A stretch of DNA of 64,000 nucleotides from Alnus glutinosa (taxonomy: Eukaryota > Streptophyta > Magnoliopsida > Fagales > Betulaceae): positions 29,604,987 to 29,668,986 of the forward strand of contig NC_084893.1 in assembly GCF_958979055.1 (NCBI RefSeq). Direction: 5' to 3'. Positions within the stretch are counted from its first letter, which is position 1. Each line of letters begins with the position of its first letter. Shown piece by piece: positions 12,857-29,843 of this stretch. The notes beneath the pieces were generated by a model. It searched no databases. It was not told where the DNA came from and saw only the letters and a list, made by a program, of their open reading frames with translations. Both the position numbers and the translations under genes were made by a program.

Positions 12857-12862
12857 TATAAA
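12857..12862 (+). promoter_or_regulatory. TATA box of subtilase copy 2
   Basis: TATAAA in TTCCACTATAAAGGTGACCA, 97 bp before the ATG. The sequence and spacing are nearly identical to copy 1. Confidence 0.75.
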
Positions 12863-12959
12863 GGTGACCAAATTTTAGCTTCCAAAGGCAAGCCAAAACA
12901 GAGTTTCAAAAACAGGGGATCCAGAGCCTCTGTTCGCCTGTTTAGGAACAAGAATACAC

Positions 12960-17244
<4,285 letters not shown>

Positions 17245-17816
17245 AAATGTATGTCACTAATGATGAGAAGGTGACATGTAGGCATAATATGTACAACACA
17301 ACATTGTTAAATTATTGAATGCATGTCCGTGTCGATAGAGGAGAACACCGTGAATGTTAGATGTTAAGCTTAGTTATATGTTACGATTTTAAGTGTTTCA
17401 CTTAATTTAAATGCAATATTAACTATATGAGTATATAAGCTTTTGGACACTATCTCTTTACAAGTCGATTTTTAATGGTGAATTTTATCTAAATTTTATA
17501 TCAGGGTGGCTCAACCACCCTTATTTAGCATAATTAAAATAGTTCAATTACCGCTAAATGACCAAATGAAAGTGGTTGAAACCATTCGAAATAATTTGTG
17601 GGTGGCCGAATAAGGGGTACGTGGTTTAAACCACCCATGCATGCTGGTCATAGAGGTGGCCCAATTTTATTTTATTTTTCTTTTATTTGGTTTTCTCCTT
17701 TTTTTGGTTATTATTTTAACACTTTAACCCCTTAGGCATTTTTAGGAATTTTTAGGGGCTAAAGACGCACGTGACTTCCATCCATCAAAAAAGGCAAAAA
17801 ATCTTAACCAAAGAGC
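17245..17816. other. 3' flank of subtilase copy 2, no gene
   Basis: AT-rich sequence with a weak GGTGGCC-rich patch at about 17500-17670 reminiscent of the GC-rich cores of MULE-like MITEs in this window. No credible coding frame. Confidence 0.45.
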
Positions 17817-17819
17817 TTA

Positions 17820-18149
17820 GAGCACTTGTAGTGAACTCGTCAAAATTTCAACAAATTTTGATAAAAAAAAATATCATTTTTGTTATTTTAACTACCTAAT
17901 TTTTAAAAGTTCTAAATATCAAACTCTCCAAATATTCTCTACTTTAAAATAAATACTATTTTTTATTAACTTTTCAACCAACCTACTTTTTTCGGACTGT
18001 TCTAGAATTCATACCTCCCTTTCCTTTTTCTTCTCTTCTCTTCTCTCACGCACGCCTCTATTATTTTCTTGTTCTTTCTCTTCTTTCCTTTTTCTAATCC
18101 GATTCCTCTTCCTTCTTCACTCTCCACACTGAGAGACAGTGAGATAGTG

Positions 18150-18185
<36 letters not shown>

Positions 18186-18708
18186 AGATCAAGGGAGAGA
18201 GCACACCGGGAGAGATCACACCCAAGAGATCGAGAGATAGAACCGGATAAGATCCGACCGTCCAGAGGGCACTGATTTCCGATGGGTTCCATGGATTGTA
18301 GCCGAAGGAGCAGGAGGCACGACAATCAATGGCCTGTGGAGTGATTTCCGGCAAAATCGCTCTACAACCCGTGACCAATTGGAACCCATTTTTCCTGTGA
18401 AAATCGTGGCAATTCCAGTGGGTTTCAAATGGGTGTTTTCCAGTGAGTTGAGAGATGACTTTTGGTAATATTTCCGGTTGTGTCTCCCCTGTAATATTTT
18501 TTGAGTTGATCTTCTGCTCATCAACGACCTTCCCCGCAAAAATGGAATAAACAAATGCCCTCGTCTTTGCCCTCGTCTCATTAGACGAAGGTTTCTGACA
18601 ATCATCAATTTTACTGTAGAGGCGAAGAGCTCATTAGAGACAAGATTTTGAGTAAAATCGTCTGATTTTGGTGATTTCGTTTGTTTGACAACTTCACTAG
18701 GAATGCTC
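17820..18708. mobile_element. Tourist/Harbinger-like element with TTA TSD
   Basis: The left end is GAGCACTTGTAGTGAACTCG. The right end, read inverted, is GAGCATTCCTAGTGAAGTTG. TTA occurs immediately outside both ends (17817-17819 and 18709-18711). It is 889 bp long with no transposase. It carries a (GA)n tract at 18153-18182 and some moderately GC-rich sequence, which produces spurious Ser/Leu- and Arg/Glu-rich frames on both strands. The 3-bp TTA duplication and GAGCAY end fit PIF/Harbinger (Tourist) elements. Confidence 0.78.
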
Positions 18709-18966
18709 TTAGCTTGTCACGGTTTAATAGTTTGGGGAGGGGAGGGGTCAAATGTCAACTTTTAAACTTTGGTGGTTAAAATGCAAAAGTACCTATAATT
18801 CAATTTATCTTTATTCGTAAAGACAAATTTTTCTTCCAAATTATATCGAAGAAAATTTCTTTAATTAAGTCTATTAAATTAGCATGTATCTTGAAATCAT
18901 GTGATTATTACATGTATTTTTAAAATTATGAAGAGTAATCTTTAGACAAAAAATAATAAATAAATA

Positions 18967-19397
18967 GGGTTAAATACACTTAAGCCCCCTGAACTAACAG
19001 CAATTTTCAAAAAAAAAAAAACTCTACAAACTCACATATGTGACATATAGATACATCAAATTACAATTTTATTATAATTAAGCCACTTTTTTGTCATTCT
19101 TCTAAAAATTTTCATATTTTCCTTTTAAAAAATAATTGAATTTATATATAACAAAATGATTAAATACGACTAAAATAGATATAGTAAGGTTTGATTAGTA
19201 TAGAAAGAATTTGTGGGAAATTTTGATTTTAGTTTTTTTAAAGAAAACAAGGGTATTTTTGAAAGAATGTCATAAAAGTAGCTTAATTGCAATAAATGGT
19301 AGTTTAATGTATTTAAATGTCACACCTACCACTATGTGCAACATTTTTTTAAAATGGCAAGTAGTTCAGGCAGGAGGCTTAAATGTATTTGATTATT
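18967..19397. mobile_element. Foldback/MULE-like MITE
   Basis: The left arm (TTAAATACACTTAAGCC, then ATTAAGCCACTTTT) is repeated inverted at the right (AAGTAGCTTAATTGC, then GGCTTAAATGTATTTG). The arms are imperfect and over 150 bp long. No target-site duplication was resolved. Confidence 0.55.
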
Positions 19398-19704
19398 TGA
19401 GGGTGGACGATTCAACCCCAATTTTTTTGTTCTTTTTTTGTTTGTATTTGTTTTGTTTTAAGGGTTTTTTTTTTTTTTTTTTTTTCTATTTCTTTCTTTT
19501 TTTACACTTTACCCATGGACATTTTTGGAACCTTAGGCGGTTAGAAGTAACATGCAATGTACTAACATTTCTTCTAAAATGACGTAAAAACCTATTGAAT
19601 TGGCTAATATATCATAGTTTGATAATTTGTGGGGTCGTATGTCACTTTTTTAACTTTATAAGCTGAAACACAAAAGTTGTCATACTTTGATATGGTGTTA
19701 AAGT

Positions 19705-20251
19705 TAGGGCTGTCGTGTCGGGTTCGGGGCAACCCGATTAGGACAACCCAAACTCGACACGATTATTAATCGGGTTGAAACCCGCAATCCGAACACAACA
19801 CGACTAACCCGTCGGGTTACCCGACACGACACAATTAAGTTAACGGGTCATGCCGACCTGTTTAGCTCGACTTTTTTTAAAGATTTCTTTCTCTCTCTTT
19901 TTTTTTTTAATAATTTTTTTTTCTTTTTTTCTTTTCCTAGATGTAGGGGAATCACGGCTTTTGTTTTAAGGTATATTTACTTCTTTTTTTTAAAAAAAAA
20001 CAACTCTAAGTCTAGTAACTTCTATTTTCTTTTCTTTCTTTTTTTCTTTTTTTAATTAAGTACACGGGTTGGCGGGTCAACCCCCAAGCTGACGTGTGAC
20101 CCGAAAACTAAACGGGTTGGCGGGTCAACCCATTTATAATAGTGTCCGTAAACGGGTCAACCTGCAACTCGTTTAACCTTAACCCTAACTCTATAATTTC
20201 GTATCGTGTTCGTGTCGAATTTGAGGGTCGTGTCAAAAGCTGTCAACCCTA
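19705..20251. mobile_element. hAT-like element with imperfect 8-bp TSD
   Basis: The ends are TAGGGCTGTCGTGTCGGG and, inverted, TAGGGTTGACAGC. The flanks are GTTAAAGT (19697-19704) and GTTACAAT (20252-20259), matching at 6 of 8 positions. The subterminal regions are rich in CGGGTT/AACCCG repeats, typical of plant hAT non-autonomous elements. The centre is C/T-rich. No coding sequence. Confidence 0.7.
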
Positions 20252-20259
20252 GTTACAAT

Positions 20260-22104
20260 GTATTTTTCCTATGAGCATTTTTTAAGTCTTAGGTGGTTTA
20301 AACAGATGAAAAACTTAACAGATGGACTAACTTATCAGAGTTTGATAGTTTGTGGGGGTTGAATGTCGCTTTTTAAACTTTAGAGGTTGAAACGTAAAAG
20401 CGGTCATACTTCGACGAGTTTATTTTTTCCTATTTAAATCCTCCCGATCCATTTTGAAATCGCAAAATTAAACCGTCCATCCAACGTAACTAAATCCCTA
20501 TTCTTAGTTGTACAAATGGCATTGCCTCTAAAAACTAGCTATAGTACCGTAAATGGTTTATGACAGACACATTTAGGGTTGTTTTGGTGCAATTGCCGTA
20601 ATTGAAGTTACACTTTGATTCTAATTGCCTTACCTTACCTCTACGTACATGCACCAGGACCCAAATTACATACGAAATTGAGAATTTAGATTCCTATGGG
20701 CGTGTGAAATTGCATAAGGGCAAGAAGAGGGTCTCCAACTCCAAGTGAGTAGATTCCCTACTAGAACAAGGGAGGATTGGAAGGAATTTAATTAGACGGC
20801 ACTATGTGAAATAATCTATAAAATAAATGTAACGTCCTGCATTTTACAAAAATGTATAAATGTAAATTTCGATTTTCATGTGACATTACGATATCATTAA
20901 AGTTGAGTATTGACAGCGAAATATTTTTTTTTTTAATAACTTAGAAATATAACAAAACAAATATGACTGAATTACCTCAATATATAAATAAATATAACCA
21001 ACATGTACGTTTTCATATAATTAATACATACAAACCAGCATTAACTTATGTGCCACAGGCCCATATGCAACACTAATAATATGTAACCATAGAATATTAC
21101 ATATTAAAAATATCACATAAAAGTCTCATTATTAAATATCAGCATAGTAATCCTAGAGATTCAGATCTTCCTCCTATCCAGCATCATACAGTATGAGATT
21201 GTGGTGACGTCGTAATGTCACGTGAAAATGAAAAATTTTCACTTACGCTTTTTGTAAAAAACGAGGCATTACAATACCCGGCCATTTGTCCAAATAAATA
21301 TTAGAAAGGCAGTCACCTATTCGGACGTGTAGGACTTATGTGGACTCTCTTATATGCACTATCCAAATAACAATTTAAACAAAAAATTGTTGGAGATCCT
21401 TACCCAACATGAAAACTCACTCTCAGAGCATTTACAGTAAGCTTAATTTCCAAAAGTGATGTTTAACCAAATTTTAGCTAAAATTCATAAAACCTTTATT
21501 TATCAAGCTATCTACTCATTCTCTATTATAATTCTTGTCATATCATGTACTCTACATTTGGAAAAACAATCTTCCTCTTTATCTCATTTTAGTATATTTT
21601 TATATTCATATCCCCTCTTTCTCTCTCGTCTCTCCCCCATTCCTCACCAACTTAAATATACCAAATAAATTTTTAAAATAAAAAAAAAAAAATTAAATTT
21701 TTTTTGAAGTAAAGAAATATTTAAAGAGTTTGAGAAGCGGTGGTCTTGAAAAGTTGCTAATTAAAATAATAAAAATAGTTTTTTTTTTCAATTAAAATTT
21801 GAATATAAAGAGCTGACTAGGGTATGTGAGAAAAAGAAGGAACAAAGAATCCCCAAAAGTAGGGATCCCAATCCAAAAATGGGATAGAGGCGTACGTCAT
21901 AGCATGTAACTAAATGCATGGATTAATATAAGACGAACTCACAGCTGTGCTTTCTGTTTTCAGCCTCTGTCCATAATGTGAGCCAAGTCGTCCTAGGGAA
22001 CCCATTACAGATCAGATCAAACCCATTTTGCGTGTTTACATATGTATGATGAAACCATCCATATATGGCTTTATCCGTCCAATTTGGTGTCCAGATTTCC
22101 TTTT
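20260..22104. other. Intergenic spacer before subtilase copy 3
   Basis: No gene is seen. The stretch 20330-20420 (AGTTTGATAGTTTGTGGGGG and following) matches fragments at 18722 and 19615 and looks like dispersed MULE-type ends. A weak TIR pair may define a small element at about 21425-21830 (left GAGCATTTACAGTAAGC, right inverted CCTAGTCAGCTC), but it is too diverged to be certain. Confidence 0.45.
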
Positions 22105-22483
22105 AGATCGATCTCAATAATCCACTCAGCAATGTGGTGTGTCTGCATTGCTGTAATCTGTTCTAGAAAGGCGGAGGAGCCCATTCTGTAATGGTGAAAT
22201 TAATGAAAGACAGGGAGGAGAAGTCAAAGGATCCCGACGATTTTAACGGAAGACGAGGTCCAAAGTCAAACGACCTCAACGTTGCCAGTTTACATTGTAG
22301 AGATTCACAAGATTCTGTTTCTTAGCTTCCTATGTTTCTGCTGAATCACCTAATTTTTGAAATATTTTTCCACAATTACTCAATTTCCATAAAAAGAGAA
22401 AAAGATTTCTGTACCAGAACTTTTTTTTCTTTTTCTTTTTTGTGATAAAATCTGTACCAGTACTTACTACCTTCCATTATAAA
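22105..22483 (+). promoter_or_regulatory. Promoter of subtilase copy 3
   Basis: TATAAA at 22478-22483 within CCATTATAAAGGTTGA corresponds to the TATA boxes of copies 1 and 2. The block 22105-22380 is homologous to 7258-7540. The distance from TATA to the ATG is longer here (about 137 bp) because the leader is extended. Confidence 0.65.
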
Positions 22484-22594
22484 GGTTGATCATATTTTGG
22501 CTTCCAAAGACAAACGAAAGGCCCAAAGCAGAGTTTTCTTTGAACAGGGGTACGCATAGCCTCTGTTCAACTCTCTGCAAATATTCTCCCTTTT

Positions 22595-22606
22595 ATGAAC
22601 GGATAA
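22595..22606 (+). promoter_or_regulatory. Minimal upstream ORF in leader of subtilase copy 3
   Basis: ATG AAC GGA TAA lies 14 bp before the chosen start codon and downstream of the TATA box. No equivalent is seen in copies 1 or 2. If included in the transcript it could lower translation of copy 3; that effect is inference. Confidence 0.5.
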
Positions 22607-22619
22607 TACAGAGGAATCA

Positions 22620-25600
22620 ATGGGCCTTTCGACTCTTCCTCTGCTTCTTTCATTTGTTCTTCTCTTTCTGTTGCATACGCCCCCTACCCATGCCGTTAAA
22701 AAGGCAAGTTTCTGATTAATATAATAATATTATGATTCCAAGTCTTCTGTTTTATAGTTATGAAAATGTAGATGTTTATGCACGTGGATTAACTTTCTAG
22801 TTTCATTGAAGTTCATTAACATGCAGTATTCATCTGGGTATTCGATAGAGTTCTATAAATGTTCCAGCAATGGCCTAAATTTTTTTATTTTGGCTGCAGG
22901 CTTATATAGTGTACATGGGAGCACATTCGCACGGCGCAGAGCCTACATTGGCTGACCTCGAGCAAGTGACAAATTCTCATTATGATTTGCTTGCGTCATT
23001 TGTAGGAAGGTATAGAATTTGATAACATGATCTGTATAGTGTATACTTTCTGTTCTTTGTGGTTCGTATATTGAACAAGAATGTCAACTTTGATAGTGTT
23101 AAATTTCTTACGCAGCACTGAGAGGGCTCAGGATTCGATCTTTTACTCATATAAAAGATATATCAATGGCTTTGCCGCAACTCTCGAAGAGGAAGAAGCA
23201 GCACAGATTGAAAGTGAGGAAAACTACTGTTTAATAAACGATTGACGCCTAGCTCTCATTTGTCCTGTTTTTCTCTGGTTCTGTCTTTGTTGCATCCTAA
23301 GTTTATGACAGTTAGGACCATGGCTGAGAATGCCTTTGTTTGTTCACTTGCAGAGCATCCAAATGTCCTATCAGTTTTCGAAAACCAGGGAAGAAAACTT
23401 CACACAACACGAACATGGGATTTTCTTCAACTTGAGAGAAATGGAGGAATTCAGGACAATTCGGCATGGAAAACAGCAAGGTTTGGCGAAGATACAATTA
23501 TTGGAAACCTCGATACGGGTGAGCTTTTATACTCTTTGGAGTTTATTAAGGTATAATCAATTTTGCATGAAACAATTTGGATTACTAGATAGTCTAGATT
23601 TGATTGCTCCTTTTTTCACGAAGAATGAAGAAAATTTCAAATGTTGCATGAGCTAATGGATTTTGACTTGATTTGTACATGTTTCTAGCCCATGAACCTG
23701 TTTCTTTTCCCAAGCCCTTGAATTGGACTATGATACTTCTCATTCGTTTTGTCTCCTTTTAACTTTGAAATTAGCGAATTAGGGTTTAATTAGGAATCTT
23801 ACATGTTGAATTAGATCGATCGAATTAAGATTTACTTATATAGTCTTATATTCATGTTTCAACACAACTCAAATCTGACATATAAATTCGAATTGCCACC
23901 AGTAAATTTTACTAACATAATGACCGAGTTGTGCTAGGTGTTTGGCCGGAATCAAAAAGCTTCAGCGATAAGGGATTGGGTCCCATCCCGTCGAGGTGGC
24001 GTGGTATTTGTCAAAAAGGCGGCTACAACGACGGTTTTCGTTGCAACAGGTACATTATTTTTTTTCCTCTTCATAGTAATTTTCTCTAACAAATATTGCA
24101 TATAAAAAAAAATTTCCGTGTGCATGTACTGCCTTGTGAGTTCATATTTTACCTGTCTAGTGTTTAATTAGTATAGATATGTGACCTAGCTAGTGAAAAA
24201 CAATTAAGCTCACGATCGATGAAAATATATTATAAGAGTACGGAAGTAGTTAACATAACAAAATTTACTCCAAATTAATCTATTAGCTTAAACTTTTGAA
24301 TGCATGGCTTTCATGCATAGCTGTAAGCATTGAGCTCTCGAGTCTCGACAATGGCACGTGAAACACGGTGAAAGATCGACTTCGGTTCGAGGGCCGGGAA
24401 GAGGTTGTTGAATATACACGTGTAAATAAAAAATAATTAAGTCGCACATTAAAAATATATATATATCATAATTAATAAAGTGAGTTGTTAATATAAAATA
24501 ATTTGGTCCAAAACTACATATATGACTTAAAGGTTTTAAATTAAATGATGTTTTAATATATTATATAATGGTCTGACTAAAAATATTCCTTACATATATC
24601 ATAGAGGTTGTCTTGGTGGGAGATGTATGCAGGAAGCTGATCGGAGCAAGGTACTTTAACAAAGGCATTGCTGCAGGCGCAGGCGGTCTTCATCTTAACG
24701 CATCCTATTACACTGCTCGTGACAGCGATGGCCATGGGTCCCATACCTTATCTACCGCCGGCGGTAACTTTGTAGCCGGAGTAAGTATTTTGGGGAATGG
24801 CAATGGCACTGCAAACGGTGGATCACCAAAAGCCCGTGTGGCTGCCTACAAGGTTTGCTGGCAGCCAATCAACGACAGCCAGTGTTTTGACGCGGATATC
24901 TTGGCTGCCTTCGAAGCTGCAATAGGTGATGGTGTTGATGTGCTTTCTATGTCTCTGGGCGGGAGCCCCATCGAATTTTTTAAGGATGCGATATCAATCG
25001 GCTCCTTCCATGCTGTTAAGCATGGCATTGTTGTGGTTACCTCGGCCGGCAACGATGGACCATTGACCGGAACGGTAGCAAACGTGGCACCATGGATGTT
25101 CACAGTTGCGGCCAGTACACTTGACCGGGAGTTTGCTAATTATGTTGCTCTTGGCAACAGGAAGCACTTCAAGGTATTGTTTTCTTTTATATATATATAT
25201 TCAACTAACTATTTTCTCTTATATATATTAATTTATTCAACTAACTATTTTCTCTTAAAGTATGGATTAAATGATTAAATTTACTCTTTTCTATTGGCCT
25301 AAGTTTTTGAAATGGGAAACTTCACTTACATCACTTTTGCAATTACTCCTTTAAACTTTAAAAACTCTTAATTTAGTTTTTTAATTTTTCAATTTCATCC
25401 GTCCGTTAGGATTTTCGAAATATTCCTACTTTTTTTTAAGGAAAAAAAAAATTGCAAGGATTTAGGCGTTGATCAAAATTTAAAAAAATTTTCAAAAATA
25501 CATACGCCTGAATCTTTGAAAAACAAAAATTATATATATTTAGGAAGAAAAAAAAATAGGGGTATTTTTGAAAATTTTGCTTGTTTTACAGAAAATCCTA

Positions 25601-28139
25601 ACGAATTAGTGAAATTGAAAAAAAAAAAATTAAAAGATCCATACACTAAGTTGAGAGTTTTTGAAATTTTTTGGATAATTGCAAAAGCGACGACAATTCA
25701 ATGGAGTTAAGTAAAATTTCTCCTTTCTTAAAAATAGTTATTTAAGATGATATGAGAGTAAGTATTGAATTTGAGCTCACTCTACAGTTTGCTTTTGGAA
25801 AAAGCGGATGTTGCCGTTGTATATAATTTGGAAGTTCAAGAACTCTTACGTTTCTCCATATATATATAATGGAAGTGACCAGGAATGTTTTTGAAATTTC
25901 CACCAAATATTGCAACTTTTGACAGAAGAGGCTAGGTTATCCATATTCATTACATGTGGAAGGAATTGCACTGATATTCCTAAATTTCATTGCAGGGAAC
26001 AAGCCTTTCAGCAGCCATGCCATCTAGTAAGTTCTCCCCATTGATCAGTGCCGCAGATGCCAACGCTGCTAATGCATCCGCTGGGGCAGCGTAAGCACAG
26101 ATACTCCATGTCTTCAATCTTTTGAAATTTCTTCCAACATTTCTCCACTGTGTGTAATTTTTAATTTTGTTTTTAAAAAAATTCCCTGGCTGCAGTCTGC
26201 TTTGTCAGGCTAAAACTCTTGATCCCAAGAAGGTGAAAGGAAAGATTTTGGTATGTCTTCGAGGGGAAAATGCAAGAGTTGAAAAGAGCTATTACGCCCA
26301 TCAGGCAGGTGCTGCGGGTATGATTTTGGCTAATGATAAGGACAATGGGAATGACATTTCACCCGATCCTCATTTTCTCCCTACTTCCCATATCAGTTAC
26401 GCCGATGGCCAACAAGTCTTTGCTTACATTAACAGTACCAAGTATATATATTCTTCCCCCACTTTCACTTTTTATATATATAGTTGATCCTACTCCAGAT
26501 TATTTGCAGCAACTTACACTTGCTATATTTTCTATAGGAGCCCTATTGCTTTCATGACTCGAGTAAGGACACAGTTGGGAATAAAGCCATCTCCATTTGT
26601 GGCTTCATTCTCATCTAGGGGACCTAATCTCGTTGATGCAGGAATCCTCAAGGTCTACTGATCAGCAATTCAATCATTAAAAATTTCCTTTCTTCTTTCT
26701 TTTCTTTTGTATTGCATGTGCAGATTATCGATCTTACGTGCATGTATACATGCCTTTTTGTATAATTGCAGCCTGATATCACTGCACCAGGGGTGAATAT
26801 AATTGCCGCTTACAGCGAAGCTGGAAGTATAAGAGCAACTTCCGTAGATGTTGATAAACGTCGGTTTCCTTACTATATACTCTCTGGAACTTCGATGTCG
26901 TGCCCTCATGTTTCTGGCATTGTCGGCCTTCTCAAAACGCTCCACCCTGAATGGAGTCCGGCAGCAATCAAATCTGCCATCATGACCACGGGTAAGTGTT
27001 AAAGTAGTATTTATCTTAAAAGCTTAATTAAGCTGCTAAAAAGAATCCATAAATTTAATCATTCTTTCTCATGTGTAGGCTTAAGTTTTGGCTTAATAAG
27101 TAAATGAAATATTTAATTGAAATTAGAGATAAATAATGAAGACAATGTTAAATTTATTAAATCACCACTTATCTCGACGGTTTAAACTAATATGAATGGA
27201 TAAATTTTTAATCATTTAATTTATATTCTAAGAATATGAACACCGATCCTCTCTAATTAAAGTTTATCATGAGAATCTTTTATGCAAGTGAAATGGCACA
27301 CATACTAATTAATTGTTTGGATCCAAATCGTCTAGCTAGCTACAATTATTTGTCCGAATTGTAGACTATTTGGGTATGCGATTGTGATAGACCACTTGTA
27401 TGACTCATATGATCAAATAAAATTTGGATCGTCCAATCACTAATCCAGTCAAATCAGTCATATAAATGATTTCTCACAATCACATATTCGAATTATCTAC
27501 TCTTCAAACAGATAATTGTAAAAAATCGTAATCGGCTTCTTCACCCGCTTCTAATCTTAATTTCTATTTCCATTGTGTTTAATTCCAGCGAAAACCCGAG
27601 GTAATGACATGAAACCAATCACGTTGGAATCATCCAATCTCAAAGCGACACCATTGGAGTACGGTGCAGGACACGTACAACCAAACAGCGCAATGGACCC
27701 TGGACTGATTTATGATCTGACCGTGGATGATTACTTGAACTACTTATGTTCTCGTGGCTACAACCAGTCCATGATCAGACTATTTTCGGAAAGGCGAACA
27801 TATGCATGTCCTAAGTTTTTCAGCGTCGGAGACCTCAACTACCCTTCAATCACAGTTCCGAATCTGCATGCATCCCCGGTGACCGTTACTAGAACAGTAA
27901 CTAACGTTGGTTCCCCGCACGCGTCGTACGAAGCGCGTGTGAGGCAACCTGCGGGAGTTTTGGTCACGGTTGAGCCTAGAAAATTGATGTTCAAGGCAGT
28001 CGGTGAAAAGCAGACCTTCAGGGTTACTTTGAAGCCCAAGGCTGCGACTAATCTTACAACGTATGTATCTGGGGAGTTGCTGTGGTCAGATGGCAAGCAC
28101 TTCGTCAGGAGTCCCATTACACTGAGCTCTTTTAATTAG
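22620..28139 (+). CDS. Subtilisin-like protease, SBT5/AIR3-like, tandem copy 3
   Basis: Eleven exons: 22620-22703, 22900-23009, 23116-23213, 23354-23518, 23938-24049, 24633-25173, 25996-26090, 26196-26441, 26538-26652, 26772-26991, 27589-28139, giving 778 aa without a stop. Intron 1 has a GC donor (AAG|GCAAGT); all others are GT-AG. The start is at [11 protein letters not shown] because the three-residue MKA extension of copies 1 and 2 is lost. The triad is present: Asp in NLDTGVWPES, His in DSDGHGSH, Ser in [12 protein letters not shown], with Asn in SAGNDGP. The PA and Fn3-like regions are complete. Introns 4, 5, 6 and 10 are enlarged, intron 6 by a TIR element. It is the most diverged of the three copies. 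AATAAA at 28227. Likely a functional secreted protease if intron 1 is spliced. Confidence 0.93.
25308..25735. mobile_element. MULE-like MITE in intron 6 of subtilase copy 3
   Basis: The left arm has CACTTTTGCAATTACTCC and CAATTTCATCCGTCCGTTAGG. Inverted counterparts lie at the right (GGATAATTGCAAAAGCG and CCTAACGAATTAGTGAAATTG). The arms are over 100 bp and the target-site duplication is unclear. It lies wholly within the intron and accounts for much of its 822 bp. Confidence 0.6.
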
Positions 28140-28826
28140 CAAGTGATCGATCGAAAATTTATGTCAATTTATATTTATTATTTGCTAGACCCTCTTGTAA
28201 TTGTAATTTATTTCTAGCTAGAAGAAAATAAAAAAGAGAAAATTTAAAAGGATGTGATTATTTTCAAAGCTTTAAGGGGAAAATAATTTGTTACGTGACG
28301 CCGGACAGAATAACGATTATTCTGCAGGCTAATCAACAAGTAGTTTGCAAGGAAGAAAATAGGAAATTCACCCCAAAAACAGAGAGAAACTCTGAATTCG
28401 ATAAAATTATTAATAAACAATTGTCGGAAAAAAGCTCGCAAGCCGAGCTTATATAGCTGAAAATTAGGTCTTTAGCAAAATTTTACCAAAAATAGCAAAA
28501 TCTCGAAAACCCTAATAAAACGAAATACGGAATAAAATAAGCAGTCTGCCGAAAATTTAGCCCAAATCGAACTTAGAATCACCTCTTAAACAATAAACGA
28601 ATAATTACCATAAATGGTAAAAAAATATCTAAAATTAGGGTTTTGGAAAGGAAAACAGCGGATTTGGGGCTCAAAACGATGCGCACCGAGCATAGCTGGG
28701 TGACCACGACGTGCACGCCGAAGAGAGCTTTTCGAATTTGGGTCATATAAGCGAATCGGATACTCGTAGCCAAAGTTATGACCAAATTACTGCAACGCAC
28801 TCGAAAATTGTTCCAATTAGGTCAGA
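28140..28826. other. Intergenic, unresolved repeat-like DNA
   Basis: Contains the 3' UTR and poly-A signal of subtilase copy 3, then moderately complex DNA with a minus-strand TATA-like motif near 28450 (CAAGCCGAGCTTATATAGC on the plus strand) and phrases reminiscent of LTRs (GCCAAAGTTATGACCAAATTAC at 28771). No TG...CA pair with a duplication could be fixed. It runs into the stop codon of the minus-strand gene. Confidence 0.4.
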
Positions 28827-29843
28827 TTACGATTTCTTGTTAATTTTGCGCTGATCTGCCTGTTCCAAGTAACTCAGTGCCATCAATGTGCAATCTGATA
28901 GCTCAGCATCGTCTAACTCGGATCCTCTTGCATCATTATGGCATGGCTTAGTGAATTTGAATGTACTGCATTCTCCTACACGGAATGTCCGATTGGTTTT
29001 AGGACCAGATCCTCTCTTATTCATGTAACCTGGATAGTACCATCTTGCAAATGGCACTTTCTCAAGAAAAAACAGCCCAATCTCTTCTGCTAACTCCACT
29101 ATCTCCCACTTACTGAATGGGTGAGCCGTCTTGTGGGTGATGTGAACTTCTCCATTCTCTGTCAGCATGTGGTTTGCATTACTCAAGAAACCGCTAACCA
29201 CCTTCCGGTGAAGTCTGAAAAAAACAAACATGATTCCTAGCTACTTGTTTTGCTCAAGTACGTACTTCCCGGCCATTTCATAAACTTTTTTTCAAAACAT
29301 AAAAGACAAAGAAGAAGAAGAGACAAAAGCTTACTCAATTTGGCGCTTATCACATTCCGACCAAATGAAACCAGCATGAGGGAAATTGAAGACTATCCTG
29401 TCGAACAATTTCAAATGAAGGAGAGGGTGTAGGATCATAGAATGGGCATTCACATCATGTAAAACAGTGCATCTCCGCTCCTCCAGTTCTTTCAAATTGG
29501 TCATCGCATTCGAATATTTATTCATCACTAGCTCTTTGGTATAAATGTCGATCGAACAGCTCCCAGTTAGAAAGAAGTCCAAAATTATGTAAACAAATGC
29601 ATTAAATATTAGGGAGGACAGAAACAATTCAAACAAATGTATATATAAGAACAGTAAATATTGCACCCAACTGATACCTTTGGAATCAAAAGAGGTGGCA
29701 ATCATGTTGGCAGCAGTGCCAAATTCTTTTGCTAAGCATGCAGAAAAAGAGAAATCCCCCTCACCCACAAGCAGTATTTTATGAGAGCTGCTATAATGCT
29801 CTATCCATTTCTCTGCATTGTTATCTCCACTGCACTCACCCAT
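28827..29843 (-). CDS. DUF2431 (BMT5-like) Rossmann-fold methyltransferase-like protein, At4g26485-like
   Basis: Three exons on the minus strand: 29843-29678, 29533-29335, 29214-28827. They join in frame to 250 aa. Hallmarks of the family are HYSSSHKILLVGEGDFSFSA near the N-terminus (glycine-rich SAM-binding-like loop), FDRIVFNFPHAGF in the middle, and GEVHITHKTAHPFSKW then RWYYPGY near the C-terminus. In yeast the relative Bmt5 methylates 25S rRNA at a uridine N3; the role of these short plant paralogues is not established. The reading frame runs through intron 1 without a stop, so a longer unspliced frame is an artefact: splicing GTATCA...CAAAG restores the family sequence DSKELVMNKYS. The start at 29843 fits the family N-terminus; an upstream in-frame ATG at 30026 is possible but its extra residues look like leader. 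Confidence 0.85.

Noticed and set aside
18002-18608. Ser/Leu-rich and Arg/Glu-rich frames on both strands
   Set aside because: They come from the (GA)n repeat and GC-richer centre of the Tourist-like element.
22486-22719. 77-aa frame overlapping the start of subtilase copy 3
   Set aside because: It is in a different frame from the signal peptide and reads past the conserved exon 1 boundary.
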